Below are positions 1 through 7,445 of a stretch of DNA of 30,300 nucleotides, piece after piece; position 1 is the first letter of the stretch; each line of letters begins with the position of its first letter. Below the pieces are notes generated by a model. The model worked only from the letters and a program-made list of their open reading frames with translations. It did not search any database and had not been told where the DNA came from. A program made the translations under genes and the position numbers. This stretch comes from JBFMAE01 sp040756085 (GTDB taxonomy: Bacteria; Desulfobacterota; BSN033; UBA1163), in assembly GCA_040756085.1 (NCBI GenBank), contig JBFMAE010000211.1, forward strand, positions 1-30,300, in the 5' to 3' direction.

Positions 1-1
1 G

Positions 2-565
2 ATGGTCTATGAGGTCGGGCTCCTCGCTGCTGGAGGAGCTATACTGGCAGCGGAAATGGCTTTTGAGGACCAACCCGCTTTCGGTTTGATCCGCCCTCCT
101 GGACACCATGCCAGTCCCCATTCCTGCTGGGGCTTCTGTTATTTCAATAATGTGGCCATCGCGATCAAAAAGCTCCTCGGTGAGGAGAAGATCAAAAGTG
201 CCCTCATTCTCGATTTCGACCTCCATTACGGGGATGGCACGGCCAACACCTTCAGCGGTTCAAAATCCGTAAGCTATTTCCATCCGGAGGGAGCGCGACG
301 GGAGGGATTCTTAGAAGAGGTTAAACGATATCTCCAAAAAGAAAAACTTTACGACATCATTGCCATCTCCGCAGGGTTTGACCGCCACGAAAAGGACTGG
401 GGAGGTCTTCTCACAACGGAGGATTATTTCACTATTGGGAAATGGGCCAGAGAGGCCTCCCTCGAGCACTGCCAAGGGAGACGATTTGGCGCCCTCGAAG
501 GAGGTTATAACCACTCCGTCCTCGGTAGAAATGTGAGGAGTTTTCTTCAGGGATTCAGAGATTGA
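2..565 (+). CDS. Histone deacetylase-like amidohydrolase, C-terminal part (5' end outside window)
   Basis: Member of the arginase/deacetylase fold that includes histone deacetylases, AcuC and acetylpolyamine amidohydrolases, which are zinc hydrolases removing acyl groups from amines. The visible part carries RPPGHHA near residue 30, GFCYFNNVAIA, the zinc-ligand stretch LDFDLHYGDGT, a second ligand in SAGFD, and ALEGGY close to the end. In full-length relatives RPPGHHA lies about 130 residues in, so roughly 100 residues should lie upstream. The frame is open to the window edge, so the ATG at 2 is probably internal. The segment between YGDGT and AGFD is only about 45 residues, shorter than in typical histone deacetylases. 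It stops about 105 bp before the first Tm-1-like gene. The substrate cannot be told from the sequence. Confidence 0.85.
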   Translation: MVYEVGLLAAGGAILAAEMAFEDQPAFGLIRPPGHHASPHSCWGFCYFNNVAIAIKKLLGEEKIKSALILDFDLHYGDGTANTFSGSKSVSYFHPEGARREGFLEEVKRYLQKEKLYDIIAISAGFDRHEKDWGGLLTTEDYFTIGKWAREASLEHCQGRRFGALEGGYNHSVLGRNVRSFLQGFRD

Positions 566-670
566 TAACCTTCTCGGGTGATCATGGGTAAGGGGAGGGC
601 AGGACTGACCTCTCCTTGTACTTTGGAATAGTCACCTTTTGTTCGGAAAATATTGGAGAAAAGATAAAAA

Positions 671-1888
671 ATGAAAAAACAATTGCTCATCATTGCCGCC
701 TTAGATACCAAAGGAAGGGAAGCAGCGTATGTAAGGAATTGCGTAAAAAAACTCGGCATACATCCTATACTGATGGATGTCGGTACCTTGGGAGAACCCC
801 TCACGCCTCCTGATATCACACGGGTTGAGGTGGTGGAAGCTGCCGGGTATCGTTTTGAACATTTAATCAAAGAAAAGAACCGCTCTGTCCATTTTAAAGC
901 CGTCCAGGAAGGTGGGGCTATCCTGGCAAGACATCTGTTTGAAGAAGGGGAACTCCATGGGGTATTTGGGATGGGAGGTGGAACAGGGACAGCGATCGCG
1001 ACCTATATCATGCGTTCCCTCCCTTTCGGCTTGCCGAAGGTGGTCCTCTCCACAGTGGCCTCCAGAGATATAAAAGAATATATCGGGACGAAAGATATTG
1101 TCATGTTTCATTCGGTGGCCGATATTTTGGGTTTCAATGAATTCATGCGTCTGATGCTTGGACAGGCCTCTGCTGCCGTATGTGGCATGATCGAAAAAGG
1201 CAGTATGTTGAAAAAAGAAAAACCGATGGTCGCTGTGACAGCCTATGGCATCAACTCCCTTTGTGCGATCCAAGCGGAACCCCTCCTCCAAGAGAGAGGA
1301 TATGAAATGGTTGCTTTTCATGCGAATGGATGCGGTGGGATGGCCATGGAGGAATTCATCGCCCAAGGCTTAGTTGCCGGCGTACTTGATTTTACCCTGC
1401 ATGAGATACCGGATGAAATGTTTGGTGGATATTGCAAAGGGATCGGCCCCATGCGGTTGGAAACCGCGGGCAACATGGGAATTCCTCTGGTTGTTGTCCC
1501 GGGCGGGCTGGATAACGCAGTGTTTAGTCCAATTTACCCGATGCCAGAACAACTCAAAGGTAGAAAGATACATCCTCATGATATCCGGTTTTGTGTTCGG
1601 ATGGGACCCCAAGAGATGAAACAATTTGCTCAAATCATTGGAGAAAAATTAAACAGATCAAAAGGCCCTTCCTATGTGCTGATTCCTAAAAAAGGCTGGT
1701 CTGAAGCTGACAAAGCGGGAAGGGAGCTTTTCGATCCAGAGACGGACCAGATTTTTGTGGAAGAATTGAGAAACATCATCAACCCTACCATCCCTATTGA
1801 AGAGATGGACGTCCATATCAGCGATCCTGCTTTTGCTTTAAGAGCAGTGGAAGTTTTAGATCATATGATACGGGTTCGTCGCCCTTAA
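671..1888 (+). CDS. Tm-1-like ATP-binding (UPF0261) protein, copy 1
   Basis: A 405-aa protein of the UPF0261 / Tm-1-like family. The tomato Tm-1 resistance protein carries this domain, but the bacterial function is not established. It opens with LLIIAALDTKGREAAY, the conserved N-terminal signature, followed by a glycine-rich stretch GVFGMGGGTGTAIA near residue 105, the ALPFG-equivalent SLPFGLPK, and the C-terminal half with GGYCKGIGPMRLETAGNMGIP and KKGWSEADKAGR. Length is normal for the family. The ATG follows a GGAG Shine-Dalgarno and the next ORF end is a hairpin terminator. Two paralogues lie downstream (8889-10160 and the broken 14736-15918). It is probably cytosolic, as no signal peptide or membrane segment is seen. 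Confidence 0.88.
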   Translation: MKKQLLIIAALDTKGREAAYVRNCVKKLGIHPILMDVGTLGEPLTPPDITRVEVVEAAGYRFEHLIKEKNRSVHFKAVQEGGAILARHLFEEGELHGVFGMGGGTGTAIATYIMRSLPFGLPKVVLSTVASRDIKEYIGTKDIVMFHSVADILGFNEFMRLMLGQASAAVCGMIEKGSMLKKEKPMVAVTAYGINSLCAIQAEPLLQERGYEMVAFHANGCGGMAMEEFIAQGLVAGVLDFTLHEIPDEMFGGYCKGIGPMRLETAGNMGIPLVVVPGGLDNAVFSPIYPMPEQLKGRKIHPHDIRFCVRMGPQEMKQFAQIIGEKLNRSKGPSYVLIPKKGWSEADKAGRELFDPETDQIFVEELRNIINPTIPIEEMDVHISDPAFALRAVEVLDHMIRVRRP

Positions 1889-1916
1889 TCGAATTAATAT
1901 TGTTTAGAAGAAGATT

Positions 1917-1950
1917 GAGCCCTGGGAGGAACCCCCAGGGCTCATTATTT
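1917..1950. terminator. Hairpin terminator between convergent genes
   Basis: A perfect 10-bp stem (GAGCCCTGGG at 1917-1926 with CCCAGGGCTC at 1934-1943) with a 7-nt loop lies 28 bp past the Tm-1-like stop codon. It is followed by a T-rich tract on the plus strand and abuts the stop codon of the minus-strand membrane protein gene. It can therefore serve both converging transcripts. The T-tract is moderate, and better on the plus strand. Confidence 0.75.
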
Positions 1951-3062
1951 TATGCAGCTTGATCGGGGGGTGGAGTTCCAGGTGGGTTGGGAAGTGTCAA
2001 TGGCCATCTCAACCAGAAGGCATTGTGCGCGATCATACCAGGTGCAACGATACAAAGATTGAGATAGATAATGAGGATGTTTACATCAGCAGGAAGTTTC
2101 GCAGCCGCTATGGCTTCTCCAGCAGGACCAAGGATCAGCCTTAAGATGATAATCCAAATAGCGATGATGATACACTGAACAATAAATGCCGAAATTGCTC
2201 TTTTAGCAAAGGTGTATTTCGTAACCCCCCAGAACTGTAAATGCCAGGAGTGAACCAGAGGCCAGAAGATGAGGGATGAGCCCAAAGCAGCAAATGAGAA
2301 AGTGGGGCCAATCCCTAACGCTAAACTTCCATTCCAGAAGATGTAGCCTAAAATGTGTGCAAGAATCGTCTGACCAATGGCTGCGCCCGGATGACCCCAT
2401 TTGCCAAAGGGCCATCCTTGGGTTGTGAAGACAGGACTGAAGACGAAGAACCAGGCAATGGCCCAGACGAGGTAACCCGTCAACCAGTTCACATTGAGAG
2501 GGCCCTTATGATTTATTGGAGTATCAGCAAGAGGTGTTCCGTCAAGATTGGTTAAAAAGTTCCAGATGAGGATGGAAACGACCATTACAATAATGAAACT
2601 CATGGCCATTGTTCCCCAGGGATGGAGTTTGCCTTTAAATGGCCATCCTCCCCAATTCACTCCGTAAAGGAGGGTAGCCCAAAATCCAATGACTCCAAAC
2701 CAAAGATAAAGGGGTCCTATGACCCATTTGGGATAGATGAATCTCATAAAGAGCAACATAGCAAAAGTAAAGATAGCCCAGAGGACAGTCATCCCAATTC
2801 CCGGAATGAGACGGGATTTAGCAGGGGTCCAATTGCCGGCCGGAGGTGCCCATGGCCAATTATCACCTAAAAGCACCAAATGACCGAGAGCGATGAGCAT
2901 AATGAGCGTGGCGGGAATGATTTTCAATACAATAAGCTCGGGAGAGATGCAGTATACGAATATGACAATCCCGACAATAGCAAAAACAATGAATTGAATG
3001 AGTCCTCCCCCTCTTCCGAGGGGTCCAATGCCGATTTTTTCTGGTGGTTTTTCATTTCCCAT
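1950..3062 (-). CDS. Polytopic membrane protein with repeated WPF/WPW-HP motifs, unknown family
   Basis: A 370-aa, strongly hydrophobic protein with about ten predicted membrane helices, judged by eye. I do not recognise the family. The start was set at the ATG preceded by AAGGAGGTGAC, 11 codons inside the longest reading frame, since the upstream codons contain that ribosome site. Notable are aromatic motifs repeated at helix ends: DNWPWAPP, GGWPFKGKLHPWG, QGWPFGKWGHPGA and FWPLVHSWH. The HP-G pattern after WPF occurs twice, which suggests an internal duplication. It is the last gene of an operon with the phenylphosphate-synthase-like pair (64 bp gap), so a transporter or membrane component for the same substrate is a reasonable but unproven guess. 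Confidence 0.7.
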   Translation of the reverse strand: MGNEKPPEKIGIGPLGRGGGLIQFIVFAIVGIVIFVYCISPELIVLKIIPATLIMLIALGHLVLLGDNWPWAPPAGNWTPAKSRLIPGIGMTVLWAIFTFAMLLFMRFIYPKWVIGPLYLWFGVIGFWATLLYGVNWGGWPFKGKLHPWGTMAMSFIIVMVVSILIWNFLTNLDGTPLADTPINHKGPLNVNWLTGYLVWAIAWFFVFSPVFTTQGWPFGKWGHPGAAIGQTILAHILGYIFWNGSLALGIGPTFSFAALGSSLIFWPLVHSWHLQFWGVTKYTFAKRAISAFIVQCIIIAIWIIILRLILGPAGEAIAAAKLPADVNILIIYLNLCIVAPGMIAHNAFWLRWPLTLPNPPGTPPPDQAA

Positions 3063-3126
3063 AAAAGTCACCTCCTTTTTAATTTTAGACAAGGGAAGTA
3101 AAACGAGTCGGACCTTTAATCATTTT

Positions 3127-4194
3127 TTATGAGCTAATTTTTACTTGCGACAGAGCCTTCTCCATCAATAGTTCATAAGCGGTTTTTTTACCGAGCAAGG
3201 GTTCTTTTTTCTTTTGACTCCAGATCGTTTCGGGTCTGCTCTGTAAAATGAATATGTTGAAGGGAAATGGCTTATGTTTTTCGATGGCCCATTCTATGTC
3301 TTGGGGAGAGCCATAGTGGTCTTCAATTCGCTTAGCTACTTCAACCAACTCTATTATTTCTCTGTCTTCCAGACAGGGAATATTCTGTCGGTCTGAAGGC
3401 ACATCACAATGTGTTACACCTTTCCCGGCTTCATATTTACACTCAATGGTCTTAGGTGATATTATCCTTTCATTAATTTCAAAGACAACCTTGTCCGCAA
3501 CGAATTTGTCTGGGGTGACCGCACCCGAGACCACAGTTTCCCCCAGCCCCCAATTGCCTTCGATCACCACCTTTGATGGGTCGCCATTGACTGGGTTGAT
3601 GGTGAACATAACACCGGCTGCTCTGGCATCGACAATCTTCTGAACGCCAACGCTGATCAACACCTTCTCGTGAGGGAAATTCATCTTAATCCTATAGCTT
3701 ATAGCCCGTGGTGTAAAGAGGCTTGCCCAACAGCTTTGCACCATTGTGATGACTTCATCAAGACCCTTAACCCACAAGTAAGTCTCCTGCTGCCCGGCAA
3801 AGCTTGCTGTAGGTAAGTCCTCGGCTGTAGCGCTGGAGCGCACCGCCACTGGAAGTTCTTTTACTTGGCATTTTTTGCAGAGTAAAGCATAAGCTTCACT
3901 TACCGCATTGGCAATAGCAGGAGGCATCGGTGCCTTGTCCATTAATTTTCGAATTCGGGTACTGGCATCATCAAGAGAGCTGACATCATCTGGATTGACA
4001 TTAGCTAAGATCTTAGAAATCTCCTCCACTACCCCTGCCTCAGTGATAAATTCAACATAGCTATGCGTAGTCACAGCGAAACCTGGTGGAACCCTAATCC
4101 CAGCCCTTAGCATCTCCCCTAAACTGGCATTCTTGCCGCCTACCACAGGAAGTGAAGCCTTAGTTATCTCCTCAAATCCTAAGATATATTTCAA
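3127..4194 (-). CDS. PEP/pyruvate-binding protein, phenylphosphate synthase subunit B-like
   Basis: A 355-aa protein equal to the N-terminal ATP-grasp domain of PEP synthase alone, without the phosphohistidine and PEP domains. Visible signatures are GGKNASLGEML (about residue 20), PVAVRSSATAEDLPTASFAGQ, TINPVNGDPSK, the glycine loop NWGLGETVVSG, and GSPQDIEWA with ILQSRPE near the end. About 40 kDa is the size of the ATP-binding subunit of phenylphosphate synthase from phenol-degrading Thauera. The start is a TTG six bases after AGGAGG; an in-frame stop lies two codons upstream. It follows the A-like gene by 47 bp and precedes the membrane protein, so the three form an operon. Another enol- or phenol-phosphorylating activity is possible. 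Confidence 0.83.
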   Translation of the reverse strand: MKYILGFEEITKASLPVVGGKNASLGEMLRAGIRVPPGFAVTTHSYVEFITEAGVVEEISKILANVNPDDVSSLDDASTRIRKLMDKAPMPPAIANAVSEAYALLCKKCQVKELPVAVRSSATAEDLPTASFAGQQETYLWVKGLDEVITMVQSCWASLFTPRAISYRIKMNFPHEKVLISVGVQKIVDARAAGVMFTINPVNGDPSKVVIEGNWGLGETVVSGAVTPDKFVADKVVFEINERIISPKTIECKYEAGKGVTHCDVPSDRQNIPCLEDREIIELVEVAKRIEDHYGSPQDIEWAIEKHKPFPFNIFILQSRPETIWSQKKKEPLLGKKTAYELLMEKALSQVKISS

Positions 4195-4241
4195 ATTTCA
4201 CCTCCTGTGGTAGGTTATAAGCAAGAAGATGAAGGCTTAAC

Positions 4242-6089
4242 TTACGACTTTGCCCGCTTGACAAATGTGACTACGCCTCTATCCCCATCTACTCTAATTA
4301 TATCTCCGGTCTTAATCACTGAGGTAGCTGTGCCTGTCCCGGTCACCGCTGGCAACCCGTATTCCCGAGAGACTATGGCACCATGGCAAGTAAGTCCACC
4401 GATATCGGTGACGCATGCTTTGATCTTGGAGAACACCGGTGCCCAGGCGGGATTGGTATTCCCAACTACCATAATCTCCCCCGGCTCCAGGGTTCCAATT
4501 TCCTCAAGAAGCTTAAGGACTCGAGCTTTACCCTCGGCAATACCAGCCGAAGAGGCAAAACCTTTCAGTTCGGTAACTTCCTCAGGTCGCACCGCCACCC
4601 CAGCTAACCAGTCCTGTACCTTGTCAGTAGTAATGCCCCAGAGCATTACCGTAAATGGCTCGGCAACCACTTCCGGCGGTACACCCAGAGCGGGTGGTGG
4701 CATCCATTTAGCGGCGGCTTCCAGGATTTTCTTACGCTTCTGGGCTTTGTCCGACCATTTGAGCGTAGGTATGTTTTCTCCCAATGCCCAAGAATTAGCC
4801 AGGTCCTCTATAAGATAAGGTACCTCGAGGCGGTTGAACATGAAGAACTCTTCCACATCCTTCAACACCCCGTGCTTGACGAAGAGTTTGGCGAACTCCC
4901 TCATCTTGTCCCACCATATGGCGTGGAACCAGTGTTCTACCCAGAAGAGATGGTCCTCGGCATACCTGTAAATGGTCCTGACGTTATTATAGGCATCCCC
5001 AAAAGACTTCTTATCCTCATCTGTTTTTATTAGTTTTCGGTATTCATTGACCAAAGCATCCCTGGCTTCGGCAATAGCGCTAAGCGACCTCTCAATCTTC
5101 TCCCCTTTGTCCAGGCGCTCCAGGTAGCTCTTTATGTAGCCAAAGGGCACATCCAACTTGTTGTACCAAGCCCCTTCATGGTGGAACCAGCCACTGCCAC
5201 AGGAGACATAGAACCAGGGGTCTTTAATTCTGTCTACTTCTTCCAGCCAGTGCCTTCCAGCATCAATCTCCCTTAGGCTCTCCATCTTGACTGATGCAGG
5301 GCGGTCGCTCTTCAGAATGTTAGCAATTTTAGGTTCGGCATGAGCCAGTCGGGCTAACCGGCAAAGCTCCTCTTCAGGGCGAAACATGGATACTTCAGCC
5401 CCAGCTACCATCTTACCGATGGCACTCTCGCTAATCCCCGGAAAGAGCTTGCGAGCCACATCAGCAAACATCAGGTATGCCAGATAGGTGAGGTTCAGTA
5501 AGTTAAAATGATATTGCCAGCCCCGATACATGATATTTACCGAGTTATTGAAAGCCTCCAGTAACTCATGGGCAGGGGAAACACTGGGAAGGGTAGTAGC
5601 CGAGTCAAAATCGGGCATATATCTTGGTAGCTCTTCAGGTATCTTTATTGCTTCCAGTTCCCGACCCAAAGCTTGAAACTTGGGAAGCCACTGATCCCAT
5701 AGCCCGTCATAATTACCAAAGACCGGGAAGGTCCGCTTGGGGAATAGCTCGGCTTTCTCCTTGATCACTTCATCTGGTGGTGGCGTAATCGCACAGATAT
5801 ACATATAGCAGCCGACCATTCTTTGGGCTATTCCTTGGGCTGGCGGTATGCAGAATATCCGGGTAGTGTGCTGGGCAAGGGAAATTTGCCAGGCTTGGTG
5901 GAATATTTCATCGAGGGGAGGCATGGGTTCTGGAGCATGGATTTTGTCCTGATACCAGAACTGTGTATCTTCCCATTGCTGCCTCTCAGCGGAGAACAGG
6001 CGGTGAGACGGATACATTTCCTCCCAACCTTCAAGTTCTTTAGGTATTTTCACCTCTCGCGCATACGAAAACCTTTTTTCTTTTGCCAT
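4242..6089 (-). CDS. PEP-utilising phosphohistidine-domain protein, phenylphosphate synthase subunit A-like
   Basis: A 615-aa (about 70 kDa) protein whose last 110 residues form the PEP-synthase mobile phosphohistidine domain: GFASSAGIAEGKARV, then NTNPAWAPVFSKI, then GGLTCHGAIVSREYGLPAV, with the phospho-accepting His at about residue 569. The large N-terminal part (about residues 1-490) is helical and resembles the A subunit of phenylphosphate synthase rather than any PEP-binding barrel. The start was placed at the ATG after AAGGAGGTG, nine codons inside the longest frame. The gene order A then B matches the known Thauera arrangement. Together with subunit B it should transfer the beta-phosphate of ATP to a hydroxyl acceptor through the histidine. 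The third, CBS-domain subunit of the Thauera enzyme is not found nearby. Confidence 0.82.
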   Translation of the reverse strand: MAKEKRFSYAREVKIPKELEGWEEMYPSHRLFSAERQQWEDTQFWYQDKIHAPEPMPPLDEIFHQAWQISLAQHTTRIFCIPPAQGIAQRMVGCYMYICAITPPPDEVIKEKAELFPKRTFPVFGNYDGLWDQWLPKFQALGRELEAIKIPEELPRYMPDFDSATTLPSVSPAHELLEAFNNSVNIMYRGWQYHFNLLNLTYLAYLMFADVARKLFPGISESAIGKMVAGAEVSMFRPEEELCRLARLAHAEPKIANILKSDRPASVKMESLREIDAGRHWLEEVDRIKDPWFYVSCGSGWFHHEGAWYNKLDVPFGYIKSYLERLDKGEKIERSLSAIAEARDALVNEYRKLIKTDEDKKSFGDAYNNVRTIYRYAEDHLFWVEHWFHAIWWDKMREFAKLFVKHGVLKDVEEFFMFNRLEVPYLIEDLANSWALGENIPTLKWSDKAQKRKKILEAAAKWMPPPALGVPPEVVAEPFTVMLWGITTDKVQDWLAGVAVRPEEVTELKGFASSAGIAEGKARVLKLLEEIGTLEPGEIMVVGNTNPAWAPVFSKIKACVTDIGGLTCHGAIVSREYGLPAVTGTGTATSVIKTGDIIRVDGDRGVVTFVKRAKS

Positions 6090-6420
6090 TATTGCACCTC
6101 CTTCATTTTTCCGCATTGTCGAAAGATGACATCAGAATAAAAAATCCCTTTAAAATAGACTAATTTCTCATCACCTCCTTTTCATCACCATCGTGTTAAT
6201 ACTTCCTTTCCGGGTTTGTGTCCGAAAGAAGTAGAAACTATTTTCCTTTAAAAGGATGTATATGTTGAGTTATTTTGAATGGATGGGGTAATTTCAATAT
6301 TAGCTGTACTTGAAAACCCACTCGACTAATTACCTATTTCAATAGGGTTTTGTCAATACATTTTTTGTTATATAGATATAAATTTAGGTTATCTATTTTG
6401 GTTAAGCTCTGGGCAACTTT
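6090..6420. other. Intergenic control region upstream of the synthase-like operon
   Basis: This 331-bp AT-rich stretch holds no gene. On the minus strand there is a possible promoter with TTGACA (6356-6351) and, 18 bp on, TAATTA (6332-6327). Two small palindromes sit around it: CCTATT-TC-AATAGG (6332-6345), inside the spacer, and TTATAT-AG-ATATAA (6368-6381). Either could be an operator for the LysR regulator encoded just upstream on the same strand. The -10 box is weak, so the promoter call is tentative. Confidence 0.4.
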
Positions 6421-7341
6421 TCAAACTTGGGAAAAATCTCCCCCCCTTTTTTCTATATATCGGATGAAGGCTTTGATGACGGGGTTCGCCCGTTCTTCTT
6501 TCAAATAGAGGACGGCTACTTCAAGGTAGAGCTTTTCCACCAAGGGGATCGTCTTAATCATCCCTCTCTTCTCCTCATCTTCCCCTATCCTTTTAACAAT
6601 AACAGACACCCCCTTCCCCTCTGAGACCCACTGTTTGATAAATTCGGAGCTACCTGCTTCAATCAAGAGAGAGGGGTGAATATCGAGCTCTTCAAAGGCG
6701 TGGAATAAGATTCTACGGGTCGTTGAACCCTTTGCCCGGATGATAAAGGGATATCCCTCAATCTCCTTCAGAGAAACTGCTTTTCTTTTGCCCAGTGGAT
6801 GATTGGGCGAAACAATGAGGACGAGTTCCTCCCTTAAGAAAGGAACCAATTCAAATTTTGAGGATGCTTTGACCACTCCGATTAAGCCGAGGTCATTTTT
6901 GTAATCGAGGAGGCTCTTCTCAATTTCCTCGGAGTTTCCTACTTCCAGGGCGATTTTAATGGAAGGATGAGAGGTCTGAAATCCAGAAAGAAGTTTCGGC
7001 ATCAAACACTTCGAATAGGACTCAGTGGTCCCAATCTTCAAAATACCGTGATGGTCTTTTCTCAGATTGCCAAGGGCATTCTCAATCTCCAGGAGATGGG
7101 AGGAAATTTTATGGGTATGTTTGAAGAGAATCTCCCCTGCTTCAGTCAGGTCAAATCCCCCTCTCCCTCTTCGAATAAGTCCCAAACCTATTTTCTGTTC
7201 CAGCTCCCTGATATGTTTGGATACGGCAGGTTGAGAGATAAATAACTCCTCTGCGGCCCTGGAGAAGCTTCTAAATTTCGCTACTTCATGGAAGACAAGA
7301 AAAGAATTTAACGAAGTATTTATAGGGTTTCTCTTCACCAT
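6421..7341 (-). CDS. LysR-family transcriptional regulator 1
   Basis: A 306-aa LysR-type regulator. The N-terminal winged helix is clear: FLVFHEVAKFRSFSRAAEELFISQPAVSKHI at about residues 14-44, followed by the linker helix and an effector-binding domain starting near KIGTTESYSKCLMPKLL. It has the effector-domain pattern seen in the CysB/CbbR group (EVGNSEEIEKSLL, HPLGKRKAVSL). It is transcribed divergently from ubiD with 104 bp between start codons, the classic arrangement for a LysR regulator controlling its neighbour. It is also codirectional with the synthase-like operon downstream. The ribosome site is weak (AAGAAA). The effector may be an aromatic acid, by context only. Confidence 0.93.
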   Translation of the reverse strand: MVKRNPINTSLNSFLVFHEVAKFRSFSRAAEELFISQPAVSKHIRELEQKIGLGLIRRGRGGFDLTEAGEILFKHTHKISSHLLEIENALGNLRKDHHGILKIGTTESYSKCLMPKLLSGFQTSHPSIKIALEVGNSEEIEKSLLDYKNDLGLIGVVKASSKFELVPFLREELVLIVSPNHPLGKRKAVSLKEIEGYPFIIRAKGSTTRRILFHAFEELDIHPSLLIEAGSSEFIKQWVSEGKGVSVIVKRIGEDEEKRGMIKTIPLVEKLYLEVAVLYLKEERANPVIKAFIRYIEKRGGDFSQV

Positions 7342-7358
7342 TTTCTTATAATCTTTAG

Positions 7359-7372
7359 TTATTTATACATAA
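7359..7372. promoter_or_regulatory. Possible LysR operator in the divergent intergenic region
   Basis: The inverted repeat TTAT-N6-ATAA fits the T-N11-A pattern of LysR binding sites. Its centre lies about 53 bp upstream of the transcription start expected from the ubiD promoter, close to where LysR recognition sites usually fall. The region is AT-rich, so such a match could arise by chance. Confidence 0.45.
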
Positions 7373-7383
7373 ACATAAATGAA

Positions 7384-7412
7384 TTGACAAGAGGATTTTT
7401 TGAAAAGATAAT
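7384..7412 (+). promoter_or_regulatory. Sigma70-type promoter of the ubiD operon
   Basis: A full-consensus -35 box TTGACA (7384-7389) is followed after exactly 17 bp by GATAAT (7407-7412), a one-mismatch -10 box. Transcription would start near 7419, leaving a leader of about 27 nt with an AAGGAGG ribosome site just ahead of the ubiD ATG. The near-consensus boxes suggest an intrinsically strong promoter that the LysR protein might modulate. Confidence 0.75.
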
Positions 7413-7445
7413 TGCAGAGACTTCAATCCTAAGAAGGAGGACTTT

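Noticed and set aside
863..1366. Antisense open frame of 167 codons in the first Tm-1-like gene
   Set aside because: Shadow frame of a well-supported gene.
4207..4818. Plus-strand open frame of 203 codons
   Set aside because: Antisense to the phosphohistidine domain of the A-like subunit, rich in Ser/Pro/Thr as expected of a shadow frame.
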